Shown: positions 1 through 5,464, counted from the first letter of the stretch. The stretch is 6,175 nt of DNA from an uncultured Bacilli bacterium (GCA_944363685.1 CALVUV010000077.1:1-6175); one strand, 5' to 3'. Notes: a model not told the origin generated them from the sequence alone. Numbers and translations are program-made.

Positions 1-764
1 CCATTAGTCACTTGACTAGGTTCACTTCCATATTGAGGACCTTCCTCTGTAATTGATGTTATATAACTTCCATTACTTGCATAATTAAACATATTAGTCT
101 TTTCTTCTTGTAACTCATTATCTTCTAATATCTCTTGAGTAGTTAGAGGAACATACTTATCCCCTGCTTTTCCATAGACATTTATTCTTACACTAAATGT
201 TAATCCTCCTCCATCTCCTTGAGGATTATATTCTTCTGTTACATACATTCTTAATCTATAATTATTACTCTCACTACTACTCATACTACTCGTATATAAA
301 CTCATCTCATTACTAGGTCTTCCTGTATAGTCATTACTTGTTGTCTCTTCATTATATGTCTCAGGGACCATTAAAGCTTCTTCAGTTCCATCTTCATTTA
401 CTTTTGTTAAATATAATTTTATATTAGAACCATCTATTTTTCTCGCACTACTATCTGTTATATCTTTGGCACTTATTTCATAGTTGATATTTACATCTCC
501 TACTATTTTACTACTTACTGTAAAATCAAAGTATTCTCCATCATTTAATCTTACCATTCCTGTCTTATCTGTTGTTGGTAAGGCACCACTTAAACTTATT
601 GTATTATCTGTTTCAGTATATGTCATTGTTATTGAGCCTGTAGTTATACTGTTTACTTTAGTTCCTGTTTTACTATAACTAAAGGCCGCATAACTTACTC
701 CTATTATTGCAATTACCACTATTAATAACACTACTATTATTATAATATTTTCCTTTTTCTTCAT
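1..764 (-). CDS. SipW-dependent-type secreted surface protein, N-terminal 254 residues (3' end outside window)
   Basis: The start is ATG at 764-762, with AGGAG at 778-774 nine bases upstream. The frame stays open to the window edge. Residues 1-6 are MKKKEN, 7-23 are a hydrophobic run of Ile, Val, Leu and Ala, followed by GVSYAAFSYS, with likely cleavage after Ala26. This is the signal-peptide style of TasA/CalY (camelysin)-like proteins, which in Bacillus are processed by the signal peptidase SipW. The mature part is Thr/Ser/Asn-rich and beta-strand-like, ending in this window near residue 254. The protein is therefore probably exported and surface- or matrix-associated; the C-terminal part is unseen and could carry further domains. 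No sipW gene lies in the window. Expression probably depends on the leader at 765-950. The signal-peptide class is fairly secure; a biofilm or adhesion role is inference. Confidence 0.8.
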   Translation of the reverse strand, partial: MKKKENIIIIVVLLIVVIAIIGVSYAAFSYSKTGTKVNSITTGSITMTYTETDNTISLSGALPTTDKTGMVRLNDGEYFDFTVSSKIVGDVNINYEISAKDITDSSARKIDGSNIKLYLTKVNEDGTEEALMVPETYNEETTSNDYTGRPSNEMSLYTSSMSSSESNNYRLRMYVTEEYNPQGDGGGLTFSVRINVYGKAGDKYVPLTTQEILEDNELQEEKTNMFNYASNGSYITSITEEGPQYGSEPSQVTN

Positions 765-800
765 TTCACTTCTCTCCTTTATTATTTTTCTCACACCATC

Positions 801-830
801 AAAAAGAACAGAATAATACTATCCTGCTCT
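801..830 (-). terminator. Intrinsic terminator or attenuator upstream of the SipW-type gene
   Basis: On the minus strand 830-820 pairs with 815-805 in an 11-bp stem containing two G-U wobbles and a GUAU loop, followed by four further U (804-801). The wobbles pair only in minus-strand RNA; plus-strand RNA would have A-C mismatches, so the element has a direction. It lies 37 nt before the ATG at 764. It either ends htrA transcription or acts as a conditional terminator for the downstream gene. Confidence 0.7.
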
Positions 831-837
831 TATATCA
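829..837 (-). promoter_or_regulatory. Candidate extended -10 overlapping the terminator
   Basis: On the minus strand 837-829 reads TGATATAAG, an extended -10 of the same type as those at 3082-3074 and 5193-5201. No good -35 lies 16-18 bases upstream. A start near 822 would give an mRNA holding only the second half of the terminator hairpin, so it would escape termination. This is the alternative to transcription from 953-982. Confidence 0.3.
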
Positions 838-847
838 TAATGAAAGA

Positions 848-928
848 AAGTAATTTTATTACTTATATATTTACTAACTGCCCCCCCAGGTAACAAATTG
901 TAAACATAATCTTCTCATGTTTTTTACC
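848..928 (-). promoter_or_regulatory. Structured leader segment of the SipW-type gene
   Basis: On the minus strand GGTAA (928-924) can pair with TTACC (893-889). Inside it AAACAT (922-917) pairs with ATGTTT (907-902) around a 9-nt loop. A run of seven G follows (887-881), which is striking in this AT-rich DNA. A third hairpin at 864-848 pairs AAGTAAT with ATTACTT. The terminator at 830-801 follows. This order resembles a cis-regulatory leader feeding an attenuator, but I do not recognise any known riboswitch consensus here. Short AT-rich stems also arise by chance. Confidence 0.35.
874..918 (-). CDS. Possible 14-codon leader peptide ORF
   Basis: The minus-strand frame starts with ATG at 918-916 and ends with TAG at 876-874, reading MRRLCLQFVTWGGS. 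AAGG at 930-927 sits eight bases before the ATG. The Trp-Gly-Gly codons fall on the G7 tract. The start lies inside the P2 stem of the structured leader. It could be a regulatory leader peptide or a chance frame in a structured RNA; nothing here decides between them. Confidence 0.2.
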   Translation of the reverse strand: MRRLCLQFVTWGGS

Positions 929-952
929 TTCTTTCTTACTTTTATTAACTTT

Positions 953-982
953 ATACTAACACAAATTAATTAACTTATGCAA
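953..982 (-). promoter_or_regulatory. Promoter for the SipW-type gene leader
   Basis: On the minus strand TTGCAT (982-977) is followed 18 bases later by TAGTAT (958-953). The -35 begins ten bases after the htrA stop codon. A start near 946 would give a leader of about 180 nt before the ATG at 764. The same -35 hexamer, TTGCAT, occurs in the promoter at 5173. Confidence 0.45.
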
Positions 983-991
983 CTATTTTTA

Positions 992-2110
992 CTATTCACT
1001 TTTACTTAAAGTAACTTTAGTAGTATGTTCTTTACCATCTCTTATATAAGTAATTTCTATAGTATCTCCTACTGAATACTTATAAAGTTCATATCTTAAA
1101 TAAGCAGAATCACTAACTTCAATACCATTTAATGCCGTAATAATATCTCCCTCAGCTAAATCAGACTTAGCAGCACCAGTACCTTCTTGTATTCCTGCAA
1201 CTACAACACCACTATCTATATCATTAGGAATATTAAAGTTATATCTATAACTATTCTTAGCATCACTAACGTTAAGCATAGATACACCAAGTAAAGGCCA
1301 TTCTATCTCTTCTCCTTTTTCTAATGTTTCTATCTTACTATTAATATATTCTATAGGAATAGCAAATCCCATACCTTCTACTTCTGTTTGAACTAACTTC
1401 ATAGAAATAACACCTATTACTTCTCCATTAGCATTCATTAAAGGTCCACCACTATTACCTGGATTAATCGCAGCATCTGTTTGTAATACTTTCATAACCC
1501 AATCACTACTACTAGTATTATCAGTACTAACACTAACTAATCTATCTTTACCTGCTAAATGTCCTGTCGCAACACTACCTCTATATTCATAACCTAAAGG
1601 ACTTCCTATTGTAAATACTAAATCACCTAAATTAGAATTCTCACTATTACCAAGTGTAAGCGCTATCGCTCCTTCATATTCTTTAACTCTAACAATAGCA
1701 ATATCAACATAAGAGTCTCCACCTAATACTTCTCCTTCTATCTCTTCATCATTAGAAGTAATTAAAGTAACTCTATCTGCACCATCAACAACATGTTGAT
1801 TAGTCATAACATAAGCATAACCTTCTTCTATTTTATAAACAAATCCTGTACCAGTAGAAGCAACTTCATCATTTTGATAATTTCTAATCATCAAAACCCC
1901 ATCATAAACTTTCTCAACTGATTCACTAATACCAGACTCATCAACCACTACTTTTGTACAATTAGCAGCACTACAAGTAGTACCAGTAGATGTAGTTGTA
2001 TTACTACTTCCAAAGAAATTATCACCACCAATAACTACAAAAGTTAATACCCCTCCTATTAAAAATGAAACAATTATTAAAATAGCCTCTTTAATTCTTT
2101 CCTTCTTCAA
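992..2110 (-). CDS. htrA: HtrA/DegP-like membrane-anchored serine protease (S1C, one PDZ)
   Basis: This is a surface quality-control protease expected to degrade misfolded extracytoplasmic proteins. Residues 9-28 form an N-terminal membrane anchor after MKKERIKE, so the protease should face outward. A Thr/Ser-rich linker with Cys46 and Cys51 (possible disulfide) follows. The trypsin-like domain has His106 in TNQHVVDGA, Asp136 in YVDIAIV and Ser220 in NPGNSGGPL, a complete catalytic triad. A PDZ domain covers about residues 272-370 (LLGVSML, GVVVAGIQEG, GDIITALNG). At 372 residues the length is normal for single-PDZ Gram-positive HtrA. The start is TTG at 2110-2108, chosen because AAAGGAG lies eight bases upstream at 2125-2119. 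That start lies inside the upstream HEPN gene (20-nt overlap), so the two should be co-transcribed and perhaps translationally coupled. The family call is firm; a link to defence is inference. Confidence 0.95.
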   Translation of the reverse strand: MKKERIKEAILIIVSFLIGGVLTFVVIGGDNFFGSSNTTTSTGTTCSAANCTKVVVDESGISESVEKVYDGVLMIRNYQNDEVASTGTGFVYKIEEGYAYVMTNQHVVDGADRVTLITSNDEEIEGEVLGGDSYVDIAIVRVKEYEGAIALTLGNSENSNLGDLVFTIGSPLGYEYRGSVATGHLAGKDRLVSVSTDNTSSSDWVMKVLQTDAAINPGNSGGPLMNANGEVIGVISMKLVQTEVEGMGFAIPIEYINSKIETLEKGEEIEWPLLGVSMLNVSDAKNSYRYNFNIPNDIDSGVVVAGIQEGTGAAKSDLAEGDIITALNGIEVSDSAYLRYELYKYSVGDTIEITYIRDGKEHTTKVTLSKSE

Positions 2111-3056
2111 CTAAATCGCTCCTTTCAATATTAGCAATTTCCATATAATTACTAGGAAATCCCATTCTATCTAATATTTTCTCTATTTTAATACTATGTA
2201 AATTATACTCAAGATTATCTATTCTTTTATCAAGTTCTAAACACATATCTTTAAACTCTTCATAACTTAACATTCTCTTCATTATTACAAGTAAAGCAAA
2301 CAAATCATTAGTACCTTTAACATATTCCCCTTCTTCATTCTTATCTATATTTAATAATTGATGATAAATAGTACCCTTTATCTTCTTCTGTGTTCTATTC
2401 TCATATAATATATCTTCATGAGCACATAAATTTCTATAATTAGAAAGTATTGGTAAATATGTACTAAACTCATCAAGAGGAATATGATAAAAATTACAAA
2501 TATTAATTTGATCATCATATTTCATTATTGAAAACAATTCCCCAACAATTCCAAAAGATAATACTTTAACCAAAATCCATAAAGGAACATAACCATAATT
2601 AGAAAGATAATGTGCAGTAGCAGTATGTTTACTTCCATTAACTCTAATCTGTCTTTTCATCTTCTTAACTAAATCATTTACTTGTTTCAGTTTACTTTTA
2701 TCATTAGTAAAATTCTTAGTCTTCAAATAATTCTTCTCTTTATAACCATATTTCTTAGATAACTGATATGAAATAATTGACTTTAAATTATTCTCTATTA
2801 CAAGCAGATATTTAAAGAAAACATTTCTAATCGCTCTATCAAACAAGAAAAGACTATACATCTCTTCAAAAGTAACTCCCTCTAAGAAATGTTTATCAGT
2901 AACACTTCTCATAAAAGGATATCTATAACCTGACAAAAAGAAATAATTTTCTCTTAAAAGTATTCTTTTAACATACTTCTCATCATTTATAGTCATTCCC
3001 TTATATTTAAGTATTTCTATTTGTTCTTCTAAATTTTTAAACTGTTTATCTATCAT
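2091..3056 (-). CDS. Abi_2-family (AbiD/AbiF-like) HEPN protein
   Basis: This 321-residue protein belongs to the abortive-infection family whose members are HEPN-fold proteins, several with ribonuclease-type motifs. The N-terminus (QIEILKYKGMTINDEK, then RENYFFLSGYRYPF at 35-48) is the usual Abi_2 opening. Residues 157-170 (VPLWILVKVLSFGI) match the conserved central helix. Residues 208-213 (RNLCAH) give the R-x4-H HEPN motif, continuing to ENR at 219-221. Glu88 in the helix before it may be a supporting residue. No membrane segment or signal peptide is visible, so it is cytoplasmic. The start at 3056 has AGGTGG at 3066-3061, only four bases upstream. The N-terminal family signature argues against an internal start at Met21. 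It is the first gene of an operon with htrA. The likely role is RNA cleavage or translation arrest in phage defence; substrate and trigger are unknown, and no obvious antitoxin protein gene is adjacent. Confidence 0.88.
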   Translation of the reverse strand: MIDKQFKNLEEQIEILKYKGMTINDEKYVKRILLRENYFFLSGYRYPFMRSVTDKHFLEGVTFEEMYSLFLFDRAIRNVFFKYLLVIENNLKSIISYQLSKKYGYKEKNYLKTKNFTNDKSKLKQVNDLVKKMKRQIRVNGSKHTATAHYLSNYGYVPLWILVKVLSFGIVGELFSIMKYDDQINICNFYHIPLDEFSTYLPILSNYRNLCAHEDILYENRTQKKIKGTIYHQLLNIDKNEEGEYVKGTNDLFALLVIMKRMLSYEEFKDMCLELDKRIDNLEYNLHSIKIEKILDRMGFPSNYMEIANIERSDLVEEGKN

Positions 3057-3073
3057 ATTCCCACCTAGACTAA

Positions 3074-3082
3074 ATTATATCA
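3074..3082 (-). promoter_or_regulatory. Extended -10 promoter of the HEPN-htrA operon
   Basis: On the minus strand 3082-3074 reads TGATATAAT: a consensus TATAAT with the TGn extension. There is no convincing -35 at 16-18 bases. A start near 3067 would leave a leader of only about 11 nt, just long enough to include the AGGTGG site of the HEPN gene. Confidence 0.6.
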
Positions 3083-3083
3083 T

Positions 3084-3126
3084 AAAAATTATGTAAAAAA
3101 TATGAATTTTTTATGAAAAATTATGT
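3084..3126. repeat. 11-bp direct repeat in the divergent promoter region
   Basis: AAAAATTATGT occurs at 3084-3094 and again at 3116-3126, 32 bp apart. One copy lies just upstream of the minus-strand -10 and the other overlaps the TG of the plus-strand extended -10. This would suit a shared regulator, but low sequence complexity makes chance plausible. Confidence 0.35.
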
Positions 3127-3132
3127 TATACT
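3103..3132 (+). promoter_or_regulatory. Promoter of the phospholipase/SpoIID-like pair
   Basis: TGTTATACT at 3124-3132 is an extended -10 (TATACT at 3127-3132). A weak -35-like TGAATT lies at 3103-3108, 18 bases upstream. The start would be near 3139, giving a leader of about 22 nt that contains AAAGGA (3145-3150), ten bases before the ATG at 3161. It diverges from the HEPN promoter 45 bp away. Confidence 0.5.
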
Positions 3133-3160
3133 TAATTTCAGTAGAAAGGATTGAGACAAT

Positions 3161-4135
3161 ATGCCTGCAACAATAACTCATGCATACTTTGCAAACGACT
3201 TATATGATGTACTTCCTATTGGTCTTAAAAAATTACTAATGGATGACAAACAAAAACTAAGAACGTTCGCTCAAAGTACAGATCCTTTAATATTTTATAA
3301 TCTTTTAAAAAGAAAAGACAAAAAAATAAGAGATTTTCAAGGATACTTTCATACAAACAAATCAGGAGAATTCTTTATAAATTTAATTAACTATATAAAA
3401 TATAATAATTATTATAAAAATAGTGAAATTATGGCCTTTTTATATGGTTTTCTTTCTCATTATATTTTAGACTCTAAACTACATCCCTTTATATTTTATA
3501 AAACTGGCCTTTTCAATGAAGATGACCCTACTACTTATAAATATCGAAATAAACATGAATATATGGAAAACTTTCTAGATAATTACATGATTAGACAAAA
3601 AGAAGGAATTAATCCCTACAAATTTAAGTTTTATGATTTTTGGTATAATAAAGATAATTTTTCTAAAGAACTTACTGAAGTAATTGACTATACTTTTAAA
3701 GAAACATTTAATATTGAAAATTTCTCTAAATACTATTACAAATCTCTAAATGATATGCACAAATCTTTAAAATATTTAAGATATGATAAATATGGAATAA
3801 AAATGTTTATTTACAAATCAATTGATAAGTTCTCTAATCCTAAAAGTTTTAAATTACAAGCAGTATCTTATCATACAAGTTTAAAAGATGAAAATAATTA
3901 TCTAAATTCTGATCATAATACTTGGATTCACCCTACTACTAAACGTGAAAAACATAATGAATCTTTTATAGAATTATATCGTATCGCTTTAGATGAAACA
4001 TTAAATATGATTAAAGAAATAAATAAGTATTTAAAAGACCAAAAGAAAGTTAATTTAAAAAAATTAATAAAAAATAATTCTTATCTAACTGGAAAAGATT
4101 GTAATAATAAAAATATTTTAAAATATTTTGAATAA
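3161..4135 (+). CDS. Zinc-dependent phospholipase C family protein
   Basis: This 324-residue protein resembles the zinc-dependent phospholipase C family (Zn_dep_PLPC). The N-terminus MPATITHAYFANDL with His7 is typical of that family's intracellular members. Candidate metal ligands are His7, Asp41 (STDPLIF), His64 (GYFHTN), His100 and Asp104 in FLSHYILD, His108, and His132 with Glu136 in KHEYMENFL. This matches the family's scattered His/Asp pattern with its HxxxD and HxxxE helices. No signal peptide or membrane segment is seen, so the protein is probably cytoplasmic, unlike secreted clostridial alpha-toxin. The C-terminal 40 residues are Lys/Asn-rich. It has its own Shine-Dalgarno and a divergent promoter, and is followed after 39 bp by a SpoIID-like gene, probably in the same operon. 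The substrate is not evident from the sequence, and hydrolysis of phospholipid is assumed only from the family. Family confidence is good; function is uncertain. Confidence 0.8.
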   Translation: MPATITHAYFANDLYDVLPIGLKKLLMDDKQKLRTFAQSTDPLIFYNLLKRKDKKIRDFQGYFHTNKSGEFFINLINYIKYNNYYKNSEIMAFLYGFLSHYILDSKLHPFIFYKTGLFNEDDPTTYKYRNKHEYMENFLDNYMIRQKEGINPYKFKFYDFWYNKDNFSKELTEVIDYTFKETFNIENFSKYYYKSLNDMHKSLKYLRYDKYGIKMFIYKSIDKFSNPKSFKLQAVSYHTSLKDENNYLNSDHNTWIHPTTKREKHNESFIELYRIALDETLNMIKEINKYLKDQKKVNLKKLIKNNSYLTGKDCNNKNILKYFE

Positions 4136-4144
4136 AAATAAGCT

Positions 4145-4180
4145 TAACATATCACTATATTAATAGGTGATAATATGTTA
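4145..4180 (+). promoter_or_regulatory. Hairpin enclosing RBS and start codon of the SpoIID-like gene
   Basis: TAACATAT (4145-4152) pairs with ATATGTTA (4173-4180), and CAC (4153-4155) with GTG (4167-4169) across a 3-nt bulge. The structure contains the Shine-Dalgarno AGGTGA (4165-4170), and the start codon ATG (4175-4177) is inside the 3' arm. Folded, it would block initiation. The stop of the upstream gene ends at 4135, so terminating ribosomes come close to the base of the stem but do not necessarily open it. Confidence 0.5.
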
Positions 4181-5170
4181 GAAAAATATAGAATTATTAA
4201 AAATAATAATGAAGAAATATTATATTTGTTTTTAAATGTTAATTATGAATTTGCAAATGAATTTACTAATGATAGTTTAAAGAAGAAAGCAAGTAGTTAT
4301 TTAAAAAGTTATGATATAGATTTTAAAGGTAATAAAGTAGTTTTTGTTATAAATGGTATAACTACTAAAAGTATTGATTTAAATGATTATGAATTTTTTA
4401 GTAATAATAAAAAAGTTATTTTGAGTAATAATGATATACTAACTATAAAAGAATTATTACTATCTTTATTATTTACAAATATTTCTATAACTTTAAGAAA
4501 AGAGACACTAAAAGCTATATGTGTTTTATATAGAGGAGAGATTATTAGAAATTTATTTAATGATAAACTAGATTTAGAAAAGATATCTTTATCTTATCAT
4601 AATTATAATTATTTTAAATTAACCTATCCTGAAACATTTAAAAGTCACTTTACTATTTTTAATGACGTAATAAATGAAACAGATGGAGAATATTTAGTTT
4701 ACAATAATAAAGCGATTAAATGTTTAACACATTTAGTTAGTAACGGTTATACAGAAGAAGATAAAAGTTATCCCTATACAGTAAAAAAAGAAAGTTTATG
4801 GGATTTAGCATATCCTAATTATTTGCAAAGAAAGACTTATAGTATAGAAGAATTTAAGAAAAGATTAAATTTAACAGATGATAACTACCATATAAAGATA
4901 ACTAGTATTACCACCTCTAATAGAATTAAAGAGTTAGATTTAGGTAAAAAGAAAATAGATGCTAATACTCTAGCAGTCTATTTAGATTTACCTTCAACTG
5001 ATATTACTATAATTATTAAGAAAGATTATCTTACTTTTATAACTAGAGGAATAGGTAGTGGTTTAGGTCTAAGTATTATAGGAGCAGATAATCTAGCAGA
5101 ATTAGGTTATAACTACAAACAGATATTAAATTATTATTTTAAAGATGTATCATTAGTTGTAAAAAAATAA
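4175..5170 (+). CDS. SpoIID/LytB-domain-like protein, probably catalytically degenerate
   Basis: This 331-residue protein aligns by eye with the SpoIID domain, whose characterised members are peptidoglycan lytic transglycosylases acting in engulfment during sporulation. Recognisable blocks are RKETLKAICVLYR (108-120, cf. ALKAQAVAART), NETDGEYLVYNNKAI (167-181), HLVSNGYTEE (186-195, cf. HSSSGGYTE), IKITSITTSNRIKEL (240-254), and RGIGSGLGLSIIGADNLAELGYNYKQILNYYF (291-322, cf. GxGHGVGMSQ..GA..MA..G..Y..IL.HYY). Two features argue against activity. The usual His of GHG is Ser295, and the Glu expected about ten residues before LKA appears replaced (about Asn102). No signal peptide or transmembrane helix is present, although SpoIID is normally membrane-anchored and outward-facing. 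The N-terminal 90 residues match nothing I recognise. AGGTGA lies four bases before the ATG. It is second in the pair after the phospholipase-family gene. Confidence 0.75.
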   Translation: MLEKYRIIKNNNEEILYLFLNVNYEFANEFTNDSLKKKASSYLKSYDIDFKGNKVVFVINGITTKSIDLNDYEFFSNNKKVILSNNDILTIKELLLSLLFTNISITLRKETLKAICVLYRGEIIRNLFNDKLDLEKISLSYHNYNYFKLTYPETFKSHFTIFNDVINETDGEYLVYNNKAIKCLTHLVSNGYTEEDKSYPYTVKKESLWDLAYPNYLQRKTYSIEEFKKRLNLTDDNYHIKITSITTSNRIKELDLGKKKIDANTLAVYLDLPSTDITIIIKKDYLTFITRGIGSGLGLSIIGADNLAELGYNYKQILNYYFKDVSLVVKK

Positions 5171-5172
5171 AT

Positions 5173-5201
5173 TTGCATAAATGTAATAATTATGATATAG
5201 T
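5173..5201 (+). promoter_or_regulatory. Strong promoter for a plus-strand small RNA
   Basis: TTGCAT (5173-5178), a 17-bp spacer and TATAGT (5196-5201) with TG at 5193-5194 make the best-formed promoter in the window. It starts three bases after the SpoIID-like stop codon. No protein gene lies downstream on this strand, so its likely product is the short RNA at 5208-5315. Confidence 0.65.
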
Positions 5202-5228
5202 ATAGTTGTAATAAAAATTACATAAAAA

Positions 5229-5270
5229 TAAAAAAGAGGAACATTTATTTTTGCACGTAAATGTCACCTC
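5229..5270 (-). terminator. Terminator of the membrane-peptide mRNA
   Basis: On the minus strand GAGG (5270-5267) pairs with CCTC (5239-5236), and ACATTTA (5264-5258) with TAAATGT (5247-5241), across a small internal loop. The apical loop is ten bases. TTTTTTATTTTT follows (5235-5224), giving a strong U tail. In the other direction the tail is poor, so it works mainly for minus-strand RNA. Confidence 0.7.
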
Positions 5271-5287
5271 ATAATTGTTTTATGATT

Positions 5288-5315
5288 GACACTCCTATGC
5301 TGAGTGTCTTATTTT
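5288..5315 (+). terminator. Intrinsic terminator, plus strand (weakly bidirectional)
   Basis: GACACTC (5288-5294) pairs perfectly with GAGTGTC (5302-5308) around a 7-base loop, followed by TTATTTTAT. It ends the plus-strand small RNA and any read-through from the SpoIID-like gene. On the minus strand the same 7-bp stem follows the small ORF stop by six bases, but its downstream sequence is less U-rich. Confidence 0.75.
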
Positions 5316-5448
5316 ATATCTTTATAGCCACGATTAATAAGGCGAGACTTATAACAACCAAAGCGATAGATTTTAAAAGCTTTAAATAAAAGTTTTTATC
5401 CTCACTTCTAAGCCCTCCTTTCCTTAAGAATGGAGGTGACACCCACAT
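5314..5448 (-). CDS. Small hydrophobic peptide (44 aa), candidate type I toxin
   Basis: The frame runs from ATG 5448-5446 to TAA 5316-5314. AGGA at 5458-5455 is six bases before the ATG. Residues 1-24 are polar and basic (MWVSPPFLRKGG, then LRSEDKNFYLKL), and residues 25-43 form a membrane segment (LKSIALVVISLALLIVAIK) reaching almost to the C-terminus. A promoter lies 17 bases upstream, and two hairpins follow the stop. Size and layout fit type I toxins and holin-like small membrane proteins, but I cannot assign a family. Oddly, the best Shine-Dalgarno nearby, AAAGGAGG (5421-5414), points to a GTG at 5405 in another frame that stops after seven codons. Translation may therefore be complex, or the locus partly decayed. 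A non-coding structured RNA is the alternative. Confidence 0.5.
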   Translation of the reverse strand: MWVSPPFLRKGGLRSEDKNFYLKLLKSIALVVISLALLIVAIKI

Positions 5449-5464
5449 AAATGTTCCTACATCA

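Larger units (their letters stand above)
5208..5315 (+). ncRNA. Candidate antisense small RNA of about 110 nt
   Basis: The predicted transcript begins near 5208 and ends at the terminator 5288-5308. It would open with a 5' hairpin (TGTAAT 5207-5212 with ATTACA 5217-5222), then the stem-loop 5236-5270, then the terminator. It has no ribosome-bound ORF that I can support. It runs opposite to the membrane-peptide mRNA and is fully complementary to its 3' part, the arrangement of antisense RNAs in TxpA/RatA- or BsrG/SR4-type loci. The boundaries are inferred from promoter and terminator only. Confidence 0.45.
5237..5458. repeat. Two-part inverted repeat bracketing the small ORF
   Basis: AGGAACATTTAT (5237-5248) is repeated inverted at 5447-5458 (12/12), and TGTCACCTC (5262-5270) inverted at 5433-5441 (9/9). 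The spacers between the two blocks differ (13 and 5 bases). The right copy spans the predicted transcription start, Shine-Dalgarno and ATG of the small ORF; the left copy is its terminator hairpin. No flanking target-site duplication is visible, so a regulatory origin looks more likely than a transposon end. Confidence 0.75.

Noticed and set aside
484..678. 64-codon plus-strand open frame rich in Val, Leu and Ile
   Set aside because: It is antisense to the SipW-type gene, which has a signal peptide, good RBS and open frame to the edge; the hydrophobic look comes from reading Asp/Asn/Thr/Ser codons backwards.
848..928. Known riboswitch or T-box upstream of the SipW-type gene
   Set aside because: I looked for the conserved cores of c-di-GMP, ZTP (CCTGGG is similar but the context is wrong), preQ1 and T-box leaders and found none complete.
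5261..5389. 42-codon plus-strand ORF beginning MSPHNCFMIDTP
   Set aside because: No Shine-Dalgarno, and it runs straight through the plus-strand terminator hairpin at 5288-5308; treated as a shadow of the opposite-strand frame.
5432..5441. Fragment of 16S rRNA 3' end (TCACCTCC)
   Set aside because: Only eight bases match; the flanks do not continue as 16S sequence, so it is an anti-SD-like motif, not an rRNA gene.
5236..5459. MITE or IS-derived element with terminal inverted repeats
   Set aside because: No target-site duplication is visible, the repeat blocks have unequal spacers, and each repeat coincides with a functional signal (start site/RBS or terminator). Not fully excluded; multiple genomic copies would revive it.
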